Of a DNA stretch of 64,000 nt, positions 7,129 to 15,866 are shown in pieces (the first letter of the stretch is position 1; every line of letters begins with the position of its first letter). Origin of the DNA: Gaetbulibacter sp. S0825 (GTDB lineage Bacteria; Bacteroidota; Bacteroidia; Flavobacteriales; Flavobacteriaceae); assembly GCF_011777505.1 (NCBI RefSeq), contig NZ_JAATJT010000001.1, positions 1,488,001 to 1,552,000 on the forward strand, in the 5' to 3' direction. A program made the position numbers and the translations under genes. Below the pieces are notes generated by a model. It did no database searches. It saw only the letters and a program-made list of their open reading frames with translations, and had not been told where the DNA came from.

Positions 7129-10100
7129 TTAATCTTCAGTCAAAACCCAATCACCTTTTGAAATTAAAGGTTCAGCTTGTTTATATTTAAGGGTTTTACT
7201 TTCGCCACTCATTACATTTTTAATCGTTACACGATCGTTACGTCCAATTTTTGGTCGTTCTCGTACAATAGTTTCAACTACTTGTTGTTGACGTTGCGTG
7301 TTTCCAGCAGCTCTAGATTCAGCTGAACGTTCGTCTAAGTTTTGTATCTCTTCTTTAGTTGTTTGTGTTTTTTCTCGTTTTCTTGCTTTAGCTTCTTGAA
7401 TTGTATTAGCAGTTTCTTGAGGTATTTCACCTTTAAACAAGAAAGAAATTACATCTTTATTTACTTGATCTATCATTGCTTTAAACAGCTCAAACGACTC
7501 AAATTTATAAATCAATAAAGGGTCTTTTTGTTCGTGAACCGCTAACTGTACAGATTGCTTTAACTCATCCATTTTACGAAGATGTGTTTTCCAGGCATCA
7601 TCAATAATAGCCAACGAAATGTTCTTTTCAAAATCGGTAATTAGTTGTTTACCGTTAGTATTATATGCCTTTTCAAGGTCTGTAATTACTTGTAAATTCT
7701 TAATACCATCAGTAAAAGGAACTACAATTCGCTTAAATCTATCGCGTTGGGTTTTATATACATTTTCTATAACTGGAAATGCCAAATCTGCATTACGTTC
7801 CATTTTCTCTTTATAATGAGCAAAAGCTGCTTTATAAATAGTCGATGAAATTTCTTGGGTAGAAAGTTTCTCAAATTCTTCTTTTGAAATAGGAGAACTC
7901 ATAGAGAAATAACGAATTAATTCAAATTCAAAATTCTTATAATCGTTAGCTTCCTTATTAGTTTCGGCAATAATTTCAGAGGTGTCAAAAATCATATTTG
8001 CTAAATCCACACGTAAACGCTCACCAAATAAGGCATGGAAACGACGTTTGTAAACCACTTCACGTTGTGCATTCATTACATCATCATACTCTAATAATCG
8101 CTTACGAACACCAAATTGATTTTCCTCTACTTTTTTCTGTGCACGCTCTATAGATTTTGAAATCATAGAATGTTGAATTACTTCACCTTCTTGTAATCCC
8201 ATTCTATCCATCATTTTGGCTATACGTTCACTACCAAAAAGACGCATTAAGTTATCTTCTAGCGATACATAAAATTGTGAACTACCTGGATCTCCTTGTC
8301 GTCCAGCACGACCACGTAACTGTCTGTCTACACGACGCGAATCATGACGCTCTGTACCAACAATGGCTAAACCTCCAGCTTTTTTAACTTCATCGCTAAG
8401 TTTAATATCTGTACCACGACCAGCCATGTTAGTTGCAATAGTTACTTGTCCTGCATTTCCAGCTTCGGCAACAATTTCTGCTTCTTTTTTATGCTGTTTT
8501 GCATTAAGTACATTGTGAGGTATTTTTCTAATACTTAACATTTTACCAAGCAACTCACTAATTTCAACCGATGTTGTACCAATTAGCACAGGACGACCAG
8601 CTTGAGATAGTTTGGTAACTTCTTCAATTACTGCGTTGTATTTTTCTCGTTTTGTTTTATAGACTAAATCCTCTTTATCATCACGAGCAATTGGACGATT
8701 GGTTGGAATTTCAACAACATCCAATTTGTAAATCTCCCAAAATTCACCAGCTTCTGTCACTGCAGTACCTGTCATACCAGATAGTTTGCGATACATACGG
8801 AAATAATTCTGTAACGTAACAGTCGCAAATGTTTGTGTGGCAGCTTCAATTTTTACATTTTCCTTAGCTTCAATCGCTTGGTGTAGGCCATCACTATAAC
8901 GACGACCATCCATTATACGACCAGTTTGTTCATCGACAATCATTACTTTATTCTCCATGACAACATATTGTGTGTCTTTTTCAAATAAAGCGTATGCTTT
9001 TAAAAGTTGATTTAGTGTATGAATTCGTTCAGATTTTACACCAAAATCTCTGAATAACTCTTCTTTTAAATTAGCTTCTTCTTCAGATGAAAGACCTTGA
9101 GATTCAATTTTAGCAATTTCAGTACCCATTTCAGGCATTACGAAAAAATCTGGATCATCCTTACCTGAAAGATACTCTACACCTTTATCAGACAGCTCAA
9201 TTTGGTTATTCTTTTCATCAATTACATAGTACAATTCGGCATCTACCTTTGGCATTTCACGGTTATTGTCCTGCATGTAAAAGTTCTCAGTTTTTTGAAG
9301 TAATTGTTTTACACCTTCTTCACTTAAAAACTTTATAAGCGCTTTATTTTTTGGAATACCTCTATACACTCGAAGTAACTGAAAACCACCTTCTTTAGTG
9401 TCTCCAGCAGCAATTAATTTTTTAGCTTCAGCTAGAACTCCTGTTAAATATTTGCGTTGTACGCTAACAATATCGTCTACTTTTGGCTTTAATTCGTTGA
9501 ATTCATGTCTGTCTCCTTGTGGAATAGGACCAGATATAATTAAAGGTGTTCTTGCATCATCTACTAATACCGAATCTACCTCATCGACAATGGCGTAATG
9601 ATGTGGACGCTGTACTAAATCGTCAGGCGAATGGGCCATATTATCACGCAAATAATCGAAACCAAATTCGTTATTAGTTCCGTATGTGATATCGGCATTG
9701 TAAGCTTTTTTACGAGAGGCAGAATTTGGCTGATGATAATCTATACAGTCAATGCTTAAACCATGAAATTGAAAAATTGGTGCCATCCACGCACTATCAC
9801 GTTTTGCTAAGTAATCATTTACAGTTACTAAGTGAACTCCTTTTCCAGTTAAGGCATTTAAGTAAACAGGAAGCGTTGCTACAAGAGTTTTACCTTCACC
9901 AGTTTGCATTTCGGCAATTTTACCTTGATGCATAGCAATACCACCAATTAATTGAACATCGTAATGCACCATATCCCAAGTAATTGGTTTTCCAGCAGCG
10001 TCCCAAGAGTTAGACCAAATGGCATGTTCACCATCAAGGTTTACATAGTCATTTTCACCAGATACTTCTCTATCAAAAGCATTAGCAGTAACCTTGATTT

Positions 10101-10482
10101 CGGTATTGTTTACAAAACGTTTCGCTGTTTCTTTTACTACTGCAAAGGCTTCAGGGAGAATCTCGTTTAGGGTTTCTTCAGTAATATTATAAGAGTCGTC
10201 TTTAAGTTTATCTATTTCTTGGTAGATGTCTTCTTTTCTATCAATGTCTTCGGCTGTGTCTGCTTCTTCTTGAAGTTTTATTATTTCATCTTCAATGCTT
10301 TTTCGAGCATCTGCTATTTTAGATTTAAACTCTAAAGTTTTTGCTCTTAGCTCATCATGCGATAAACTTTCTAGTTGTGACTCAAAGGATTTAATTTGAT
10401 TGACAATAGGCATAATTGCCTTGACATCTTGTTTGGATTTGTCTCCAACAAATACTTTAAGTACTGAATTTAAAATACTCAT
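7129..10482 (-). CDS. secA: Preprotein translocase ATPase SecA
   Basis: SecA drives protein export through SecYEG. The protein has 1,117 residues, longer than the roughly 900 of E. coli SecA and typical of Bacteroidota, which carry insertions in the first nucleotide-binding domain. The Walker A motif TGEGKT is at 194-199 and the DEVD box at 300-303. ATNMAGRGTDI and the RQLRGRAGRQGDPG stretch of the second motor domain are intact. The C-terminus ends KGDWVLTED and lacks the Cys-rich zinc-binding tail that binds SecB in proteobacteria. It stands alone between two terminators with its own candidate promoter. Confidence 0.98.
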   Translation of the reverse strand: MSILNSVLKVFVGDKSKQDVKAIMPIVNQIKSFESQLESLSHDELRAKTLEFKSKIADARKSIEDEIIKLQEEADTAEDIDRKEDIYQEIDKLKDDSYNITEETLNEILPEAFAVVKETAKRFVNNTEIKVTANAFDREVSGENDYVNLDGEHAIWSNSWDAAGKPITWDMVHYDVQLIGGIAMHQGKIAEMQTGEGKTLVATLPVYLNALTGKGVHLVTVNDYLAKRDSAWMAPIFQFHGLSIDCIDYHQPNSASRKKAYNADITYGTNNEFGFDYLRDNMAHSPDDLVQRPHHYAIVDEVDSVLVDDARTPLIISGPIPQGDRHEFNELKPKVDDIVSVQRKYLTGVLAEAKKLIAAGDTKEGGFQLLRVYRGIPKNKALIKFLSEEGVKQLLQKTENFYMQDNNREMPKVDAELYYVIDEKNNQIELSDKGVEYLSGKDDPDFFVMPEMGTEIAKIESQGLSSEEEANLKEELFRDFGVKSERIHTLNQLLKAYALFEKDTQYVVMENKVMIVDEQTGRIMDGRRYSDGLHQAIEAKENVKIEAATQTFATVTLQNYFRMYRKLSGMTGTAVTEAGEFWEIYKLDVVEIPTNRPIARDDKEDLVYKTKREKYNAVIEEVTKLSQAGRPVLIGTTSVEISELLGKMLSIRKIPHNVLNAKQHKKEAEIVAEAGNAGQVTIATNMAGRGTDIKLSDEVKKAGGLAIVGTERHDSRRVDRQLRGRAGRQGDPGSSQFYVSLEDNLMRLFGSERIAKMMDRMGLQEGEVIQHSMISKSIERAQKKVEENQFGVRKRLLEYDDVMNAQREVVYKRRFHALFGERLRVDLANMIFDTSEIIAETNKEANDYKNFEFELIRYFSMSSPISKEEFEKLSTQEISSTIYKAAFAHYKEKMERNADLAFPVIENVYKTQRDRFKRIVVPFTDGIKNLQVITDLEKAYNTNGKQLITDFEKNISLAIIDDAWKTHLRKMDELKQSVQLAVHEQKDPLLIYKFESFELFKAMIDQVNKDVISFLFKGEIPQETANTIQEAKARKREKTQTTKEEIQNLDERSAESRAAGNTQRQQQVVETIVRERPKIGRNDRVTIKNVMSGESKTLKYKQAEPLISKGDWVLTED

Positions 10483-10521
10483 TTATATAGGTTTGTTTTT
10501 AGTCTTTGATTAATAGGTAGT

Positions 10522-10554
10522 CAAAGATACTACTTGTTGTTATGTTTAATGAAA
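10522..10554 (-). promoter_or_regulatory. Candidate promoter of secA
   Basis: On the minus strand TATCTTTG (bases 10522-10529) is a perfect match to the TAnnTTTG -7 element. The -33 position about 21 bases upstream is only TTTC (10551-10554), a partial match. The -7 box lies 39 bases before the secA start codon. Confidence 0.45.
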
Positions 10555-10567
10555 AAATAGTGTACAA

Positions 10568-10591
10568 AAAAAGCCTCCAGAGAGACTTTTT
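10568..10591 (-). terminator. Intrinsic terminator after the DUF2795 gene
   Basis: Bases 10568-10577 pair with 10582-10591 (ten positions, one C-A mismatch) around the loop CAGA. In the minus-strand transcript the stem is followed by a run of U. This separates the DUF2795 gene from secA. Confidence 0.65.
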
Positions 10592-10612
10592 AACTATTTT
10601 TTATGGTTTGGT

Positions 10613-10834
10613 TTAATATTCATCCTCATTCCAAAGATAATCTTCGTCTGTTGGATAATCTGGCCAAATTTCTTGAATAGAATCATAAGAATCACCTTCG
10701 TCCTCAATAGATTGCAAGTTCTCAACTACTTCTAGTGGAGCTCCTGTTCTAATAGAGTAATCGATTAATTCATCTTTTGTTGCTGGCCAAGGTGCATCAC
10801 TTAAATACGATGCTAGTTCTAATGTCCAATACAT
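10613..10834 (-). CDS. DUF2795 domain protein
   Basis: A 73-residue acidic protein starting MYWTLELASYLSDAPWPATK and ending in a very acidic tail (EDYLWNEDEY). The middle (ELIDYSIRTGAPLEVVENLQ) matches the DUF2795 fold, a small helical domain whose molecular role is unknown. It is common as a single small gene in Bacteroidota. It has its own candidate promoter upstream and a terminator downstream, so it is probably monocistronic. Confidence 0.85.
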   Translation of the reverse strand: MYWTLELASYLSDAPWPATKDELIDYSIRTGAPLEVVENLQSIEDEGDSYDSIQEIWPDYPTDEDYLWNEDEY

Positions 10835-10856
10835 TTCTTACAAATTTAATTTTTTG

Positions 10857-10886
10857 CAAAAATAAATTTTTAACTGAATAAGACAA
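10857..10886 (-). promoter_or_regulatory. Candidate promoter of the DUF2795 gene
   Basis: On the minus strand TTG (10884-10886) is followed after exactly 19 bases by TATTTTTG (10857-10864). This is the best-spaced match in the window to the Bacteroidota TTTG-N19-TAnnTTTG promoter. It ends 22 bases before the ATG. The rest of the 160-bp gap up to 10994 holds only AT-rich sequence, including a CTGTAAA/TTTACAG inverted repeat (10937-10969) that may end the adenosyltransferase transcript. Confidence 0.55.
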
Positions 10887-10994
10887 GAAAAAATCGAATT
10901 ATTTAATCATTAAATTTTAAGAACGTTCAATTTTCACTGTAAAGCATCAGTTTAAAACTAGTTTTACAGATTAATACTATTGCTAAATTTTAGT

Positions 10995-11570
10995 TTATGA
11001 ATCCTTTTGAGGTATCCATTTTACTTCATCAGCTTGTAAGTCTTTGGACAATTTCCGTGCCAATACAAAAAGATAGTCAGATAGACGGTTCAAGTACATT
11101 AATGTTTCAGGTTGAAAAGGGTCTAAATCGTTTAAAGCAGCTGCTAAACGTTCCGCTCTACGGCAAACACAGCGCGCTATGTGACAGAATGACACAGTTT
11201 GATGGCCTCCTGGAAGAATAAAATGCGTCATTGGTGGTAATGCTTCATTCATGTTATCCATTTCTTTTTCTAGAAGCTCGATATCTTCATTGGATATTTT
11301 AGGAATGTTTAAACGCTCTTTACCACTTTTAAGCATTGCTTTTTCAGGGTCTGTTGCTAAAATAGCACCAACTGTAAATAGTTTGTTTTGTATGGTCGCT
11401 AGAATTTCTTTTGAATGCTTATCAATATCTTGATCTCTAACTAAACCTAGGTGCGAGTTTAACTCATCAACGGTGCCATAACTTTCAATACGAATATGAT
11501 GTTTAGGTACTTTTGTGCCTCCAAATAATGCGGTTTTACCTTTGTCGCCTGTTTTTGTGTATATTTTCAT
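10995..11570 (-). CDS. PduO-type ATP:cob(I)alamin adenosyltransferase
   Basis: This 191-residue enzyme transfers the adenosyl group of ATP to cob(I)alamin, forming coenzyme B12. The N-terminal signature TKTGDKGKTALFGG (5-18) and the motifs SYGTVDELNSHLG and RCVCRRAERLA are those of the PduO/EutT-type trimer, not of the unrelated CobA fold. Together with MeaB it points to an adenosylcobalamin-dependent methylmalonyl-CoA mutase elsewhere in the genome. The unknown gene at 11635 lies 64 bp upstream on the same strand. Confidence 0.93.
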   Translation of the reverse strand: MKIYTKTGDKGKTALFGGTKVPKHHIRIESYGTVDELNSHLGLVRDQDIDKHSKEILATIQNKLFTVGAILATDPEKAMLKSGKERLNIPKISNEDIELLEKEMDNMNEALPPMTHFILPGGHQTVSFCHIARCVCRRAERLAAALNDLDPFQPETLMYLNRLSDYLFVLARKLSKDLQADEVKWIPQKDS

Positions 11571-11634
11571 ATTACGAAGTTAAAAGTTAAAAAGTGAATA
11601 GGCAAAAGGATTTTACGAAAGATGTAAATACTTT

Positions 11635-12300
11635 TTACAACTCAACTAATCGTTTTTCTATTTTAGAAAATAAATCTTTCTCTAGATTTAATCTTTCATT
11701 TTGTATTTCTTTTAGGAAAGCAAGCCCTTTTTCTTTATGGCCTTTTTTTGCATACAGAAAAGCAGCAATATATTTTGGATTTGGCCAATGCAAGTTGTAG
11801 TCTTCACTTAAAATTTGTTGATTGGATATAATTAGAGAACCCTCTATAGTTGAGGCTTGATCTAACCAATCATAAATATCATCTTTCGTTTTAGATATTA
11901 ATAACTTAATTGATTTTTCACATTGCTTTTTCCCCCAAGTTGTACTTATTCCATTTTCAATATCTGATTTATCATTTTGAAAGTCATTTGTAGCTACAGA
12001 GTTTTCAAATAATTGAAGTCTTGCAGATTTAAAAGTTCTATGTGTAATAATTCTCTTTCCGCTTAACATTGGCAAAAATTCATAACATATTCCCCAAATG
12101 AATATACCCATCAAACCTTTGCCTACTTGATAACAAACAACTTTTCTCATACCATTTTCTAATGGGCCAATCCATTGATAATTATTATTCCATTCAAGAT
12201 TTATTTCTTTCATGATAGGAGAAACTACATTATTGAGAATGGATTTTAATGTTTCAGCATTAACGGGGTCAGGATATGATTTAATAAAAATGTTAAACAT
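11635..12300 (-). CDS. Hypothetical protein, possible DUF4304-like
   Basis: I do not recognise this 221-residue soluble protein with confidence. The start at ATG 12298-12300 (MFNIFIKSYPDPVNAETLKS) is preferred to an upstream one at 12384, which would overlap the next gene by 53 bases. The middle is aromatic-rich (NNNYQWIGPLENGMRKV, then GIFIWGICYEFLP). The end resembles a helical hairpin with KKGHKEKGLAFLKEIQ, like a TPR-type or immunity-type scaffold. There is no signal peptide or membrane segment. It lies between the adenosyltransferase and a methyltransferase gene. Confidence 0.55.
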   Translation of the reverse strand: MFNIFIKSYPDPVNAETLKSILNNVVSPIMKEINLEWNNNYQWIGPLENGMRKVVCYQVGKGLMGIFIWGICYEFLPMLSGKRIITHRTFKSARLQLFENSVATNDFQNDKSDIENGISTTWGKKQCEKSIKLLISKTKDDIYDWLDQASTIEGSLIISNQQILSEDYNLHWPNPKYIAAFLYAKKGHKEKGLAFLKEIQNERLNLEKDLFSKIEKRLVEL

Positions 12301-12331
12301 TTTTGAAAGATAATTAATGTAATTCACTTTT

Positions 12332-13105
12332 TTATATTCTAATCGTAAAGTGTTCTTTTTCTTGTTCTTTTCTAAAAAACACAAATCCCCAGAAAAAAGT
12401 GTCGATAGTTACAGTTACTTTAGGATGTAGTTTTATGGTTTCCCAAGCTTCAGTCATACCTTTGGACCAATAAATATCGTCAAAAATAAATACAGAATTA
12501 TTAGATGCTGTAGGTAGTAACATTTCAAAATAATTTAAAGTGGCTTCTTTTTGATGATTGCCGTCAAAAAAGATTAAGTCGTAATTATTCTTAGAAAGTT
12601 CAGGCAGGAATTCTTTAAAGTCACCAGTTAGTTGGTTGATATTATCTAACCATTGCATGTTAAAGTTAATTTCTGTGTATTTTGAAATTTCTTGGCAACC
12701 TTCAATAGTTGTAATTTTGGCTTTTGGATTTCCTAAACTCATTGCTTGTGTGCCAATACCTAAAGATGTTCCTAATTCCAGAATATTGTTACAGTCGAAA
12801 TATTTAACAAGTTTATAAAGTAGTATTGCTCTTTTTAGTTTTGTTCCTGAGTTTTTTGCGATGCTTGATATACTTCTTTTATTACTTTTTGTAACTCTTG
12901 AACCAGCGCCGAAGTCTGTAATATCAATTTTATGGCTAATTCTTTTTAATCGTCTATTAAATTCCTTAATTTTTCTATATTCTTTAATCTTTTTTTTATC
13001 GTAAAAGCATTTGGTAACTAAATCGTACACAAAAGGCGAGTGGACACCATGTTGGTTGGTGGAACGTAAAAGAAATTTTAAATATGCTTTTACTTGATAC
13101 CACAT
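12332..13105 (-). CDS. Class I SAM-dependent methyltransferase, O-methyltransferase-like
   Basis: A 257-residue protein with the Rossmann SAM-binding motif ILELGTSLGIGTQAMSLG at about 155, the acidic ribose-binding stretch ITTIEG, and LIFFDGNHQKEATLNYFEML and FIFDDIYWSKGM further on. These match the catechol O-methyltransferase-like family. The first 80 residues are basic. Bacteroidota often carry this gene next to an ABC-F gene, as here with a 1-bp gap. Substrate unknown. Confidence 0.8.
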   Translation of the reverse strand: MWYQVKAYLKFLLRSTNQHGVHSPFVYDLVTKCFYDKKKIKEYRKIKEFNRRLKRISHKIDITDFGAGSRVTKSNKRSISSIAKNSGTKLKRAILLYKLVKYFDCNNILELGTSLGIGTQAMSLGNPKAKITTIEGCQEISKYTEINFNMQWLDNINQLTGDFKEFLPELSKNNYDLIFFDGNHQKEATLNYFEMLLPTASNNSVFIFDDIYWSKGMTEAWETIKLHPKVTVTIDTFFWGFVFFRKEQEKEHFTIRI

Positions 13106-13106
13106 G

Positions 13107-14963
13107 CTAATTTTCTAGTTTTTCGAGTAATTCTAACCAACGAAATTCTTTTTCTTCAATGGTGTTGATAATTTGTTGTAATTCTGCGGATAGCTCGTTT
13201 ATTTTTTCGGTAGAAAGTGTTTCGTCATTAAACTTTGCTTCCAGTTCTTTTTTATCAAATTCTAAGGTTTTGAGTTTACTTTCAATATTTTTCAACTCCT
13301 TTTGTTCATTGTACGATAATTGGCTATTGCTGTCTTTTTTCCATTGCTTCTTTTCTATTTTCTTTTCAGTTGACTCTTTAGGTACACTATCTTCGTAAGT
13401 TCTAAAATCGGTATAGTTCCCAGGAAAATCATCAATAATACCTTGACCTCTAAATACAAATAAGTGATCTACTATTTTATCCATGAAATAACGATCGTGA
13501 GTCACAACAATTAGGCAACCTGGAAAATCCAGTAAGAAGTTTTCCAAAACGTTTAATGTTACAATGTCCAAATCGTTTGTTGGTTCATCCAGAATTAAAA
13601 AATTAGGATTCTGGATAAGAACTGTACATAAATACAATCGTTTACGTTCGCCACCACTTAGTTTTTCAACAAAGTCATATTGTTTTTTACGGTTAAATAA
13701 AAAGCGTTCTAATAATTGTTGTGCACTAATTTGTCGTCCTTTTTTTAAAGGAATATAATCGCCATAATCTCTTACGACATCTATAACCTTTTGATCTGGT
13801 TTAACATTAATTCCCTTTTGAGTGTAATAACCGAATTTTACAGTTTCGCCTAGTATAATTTTACCTGAATCTGGTTTTAAAGTATTGGTAATAAGGTTTA
13901 GAAATGTAGATTTTCCAGTCCCATTTTTGCCAATAATACCAATGCGTTCGCCTTTTTGAAACATATAATCAAACTTATTGAGCATGATATTATCGCCAAA
14001 GGCTTTAGATACATTATGAAACTCTACAATTTTGCTTCCTAAGCGTTCCATGTTAATTTCTAGTTGTACTACATTGTCTTTTCTACGTTTGTGAGCACGC
14101 TCTTTTATTTCAAAGAAATCATCTATTCTCGATTTGGATTTTGTGGTTCGTGCTTTAGGCTGCCTACGCATCCAATCCAGTTCCTTTTTAAAGAGTTGTT
14201 TAGATTTGTTGGTTTCAACCGCTTCACGTTCAATACGAGCTTCCTTTTTCTCTAGGTAGTAAGAGTAACTACCTTTGTAATTAAATATTTCGCCTTGGTC
14301 TAATTCAATTATTTCATTACAGACACGTTCCAAAAAATAACGATCGTGAGTAATCATAAATAATGTAATGTTTTCTTTTGCAAAAAAAGCTTCCAACCAC
14401 TCAATCATTTCTAAATCCAGATGGTTGGTTGGCTCATCTAAAATGAGTAAATCTGGCTTGTTTATTAAGGCATTCGCTAAAGCTAAACGCTTTTTTTGAC
14501 CACCAGATAATTGTGCAACTTTTTGATCTAAATCTTCAAGATTTAACTTAAACAATATTTGTGTGTACTGTGTTTCAAAATCCCATGCATTAAAACGCTC
14601 CATGGCTTCGAAGGCTTTTTGGTATACCTCTTCATCTTCTGGGTTTTTTAAGGCTTTGTGATATGAATTAATAACTTCCAAAATGGCATTGTCTGAATCG
14701 AAAATAGATTCTTCTATTGTTAAATCATCATTAAGTTCTGGTTCTTGAGCTAAAAAAGAAACTTTCAGTCCCTTTCTGTAAGTTACTTTTCCAGAGTCTG
14801 CTTCATCTTTTCCAGATAAAATATTTAGAATGGTAGTTTTACCCGAACCATTTTTAGCAACAAAAGCTATTTTTTGATCTTTATGTATGCTAAACGATAC
14901 ATTTTCAAAAAGTGTAAGTTCACCATAAGATTTTGATATGTTCTCTACTGTTAGATAATTCAA
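13107..14963 (-). CDS. ABC-F family ATPase, Uup-like
   Basis: A soluble tandem ABC protein of about 618 residues with no membrane domain; ABC-F proteins act on ribosomes. The first cassette has the Walker A-like stretch AKNGSGKTT, with Ala for the usual first Gly, plus LSGGQKKRLALA and LLILDEPTNHLD. The second has GKNGTGKST, LSGGERKRLYLC and LILDEPTNDLD. A 70-residue C-terminal coiled coil (KELKNIESKLKTLEFDKKEL) resembles Uup. I choose TTG 14961-14963 because it starts the protein at NYLTVENISKSYGE, where ABC-F proteins normally begin. No in-frame ATG is available, and another TTG at 14999 would add 12 residues. Confidence 0.88.
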   Translation of the reverse strand: MNYLTVENISKSYGELTLFENVSFSIHKDQKIAFVAKNGSGKTTILNILSGKDEADSGKVTYRKGLKVSFLAQEPELNDDLTIEESIFDSDNAILEVINSYHKALKNPEDEEVYQKAFEAMERFNAWDFETQYTQILFKLNLEDLDQKVAQLSGGQKKRLALANALINKPDLLILDEPTNHLDLEMIEWLEAFFAKENITLFMITHDRYFLERVCNEIIELDQGEIFNYKGSYSYYLEKKEARIEREAVETNKSKQLFKKELDWMRRQPKARTTKSKSRIDDFFEIKERAHKRRKDNVVQLEINMERLGSKIVEFHNVSKAFGDNIMLNKFDYMFQKGERIGIIGKNGTGKSTFLNLITNTLKPDSGKIILGETVKFGYYTQKGINVKPDQKVIDVVRDYGDYIPLKKGRQISAQQLLERFLFNRKKQYDFVEKLSGGERKRLYLCTVLIQNPNFLILDEPTNDLDIVTLNVLENFLLDFPGCLIVVTHDRYFMDKIVDHLFVFRGQGIIDDFPGNYTDFRTYEDSVPKESTEKKIEKKQWKKDSNSQLSYNEQKELKNIESKLKTLEFDKKELEAKFNDETLSTEKINELSAELQQIINTIEEKEFRWLELLEKLEN

Positions 14964-15014
14964 GTTGCTTTTTTCTGCAAATAAAGCATAAAAAACCAAA
15001 AAACACGTTAGCTG

Positions 15015-15045
15015 TTTTTATTTTGCTTTCTAAAAGCTATATTTG
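15015..15045 (+). promoter_or_regulatory. Candidate promoter of the polysaccharide locus
   Basis: TATATTTG at 15038-15045 is a perfect TAnnTTTG -7 element. TTTT at 15015-15018, exactly 19 bases upstream, is a partial -33 box. The start codon of the OPX gene follows 22 bases later, leaving a very short leader. It is the only good promoter candidate I see ahead of the 39-kb plus-strand run. Confidence 0.5.
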
Positions 15046-15067
15046 TGATTAAACAATACGCCTCAAT

Positions 15068-15859
15068 ATGAAGAAAATATTAGCTATTACTGTACTTGTT
15101 TTAAGTGTTTTAGCGTCTTCGTGTGTTCCTCAGAAAGATATACTGTATTTGCAAAATAAAGATAATGCATCAGACACAACTCATATAATTTCTGAAGTTC
15201 AAAAACCTTATAGAGTTCAAATACACGATATGCTTAATATTCGTGTTAAGGCTTTAGATCAAGATATTGTGAAAATGTTTAATCCAGTAGGAGAAGCTAA
15301 CTTAAATGCAGGTAGTGCTGAGCGTGCTTATTTTGATGGATTTACCGTGGATCTTCATGGGGATATTCGAATACCAACGCTTGGTAAGGTAAGCGTTTTA
15401 GGATATACTACCGAGGAGATTGAAAAAATTATTGAAAAGAAATTGTTGGAAGAACAATTTAAAGAAACAGCCAATATTTTTGTAACTGTAAAGCTAACAG
15501 GTTTGCGTTTTACTGCCAATGGTGAAGTTGGTAGCCCAGGAACAATTACTTTGTATCAAGAACGTGTTAATATTTTTGAGGCTATTGCTAATGTTGGAGA
15601 AATACCAGTCACTGGTGATAAAAAGGATATATTAATTATCAGACAATACCCACAGGGACAGCAAATACACCACTTAGATTTAACAGATATTAGTGTAATG
15701 CAGTCACCATATTATTACATACAACCCAATGATATAATTTATGTAAAACCTATTAAACAAAAAACTTGGGGAACAGGTACTACAGGTGTTCAATCTTTTA
15801 CAACGATTGTGTCTATTTTATCATTACTTACAACAACTATTATATTAATATCAAGATAA
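15068..15859 (+). CDS. wza: Polysaccharide export (OPX) outer-membrane lipoprotein, Wza-like
   Basis: This 263-residue protein has a lipoprotein signal peptide with lipobox LASSC (Cys19). A polysaccharide biosynthesis/export domain follows (about 45-145, with YRVQIHDMLNIRVKALDQ and GDIRIPTLGKVSVLGYT), then an SLBB-type domain (about 150-215) and a C-terminal hydrophobic helix (about 240-262) ending ISR. Family members form the outer-membrane exit pore for capsule or exopolysaccharide. It is the first gene of the cluster, 1 bp from the Wzc-like kinase that would form the trans-envelope complex with it. Confidence 0.93.
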   Translation: MKKILAITVLVLSVLASSCVPQKDILYLQNKDNASDTTHIISEVQKPYRVQIHDMLNIRVKALDQDIVKMFNPVGEANLNAGSAERAYFDGFTVDLHGDIRIPTLGKVSVLGYTTEEIEKIIEKKLLEEQFKETANIFVTVKLTGLRFTANGEVGSPGTITLYQERVNIFEAIANVGEIPVTGDKKDILIIRQYPQGQQIHHLDLTDISVMQSPYYYIQPNDIIYVKPIKQKTWGTGTTGVQSFTTIVSILSLLTTTIILISR

Positions 15860-15866
15860 GGTGTCT

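Noticed and set aside
10921-10969. Palindromes GAACGTTC and AAAACTAGTTTT and a CTGTAAA/TTTACAG inverted repeat in the gap after the adenosyltransferase gene.
   Set aside because: Short AT-rich palindromes are expected by chance in such DNA. There is no U-run for a terminator, and nothing links them to a regulator.
13107-14963. The ABC-F protein as an antibiotic-resistance factor.
   Set aside because: Its motifs and C-terminal coiled coil fit the housekeeping Uup-like group. Nothing in the sequence or neighbourhood indicates resistance.
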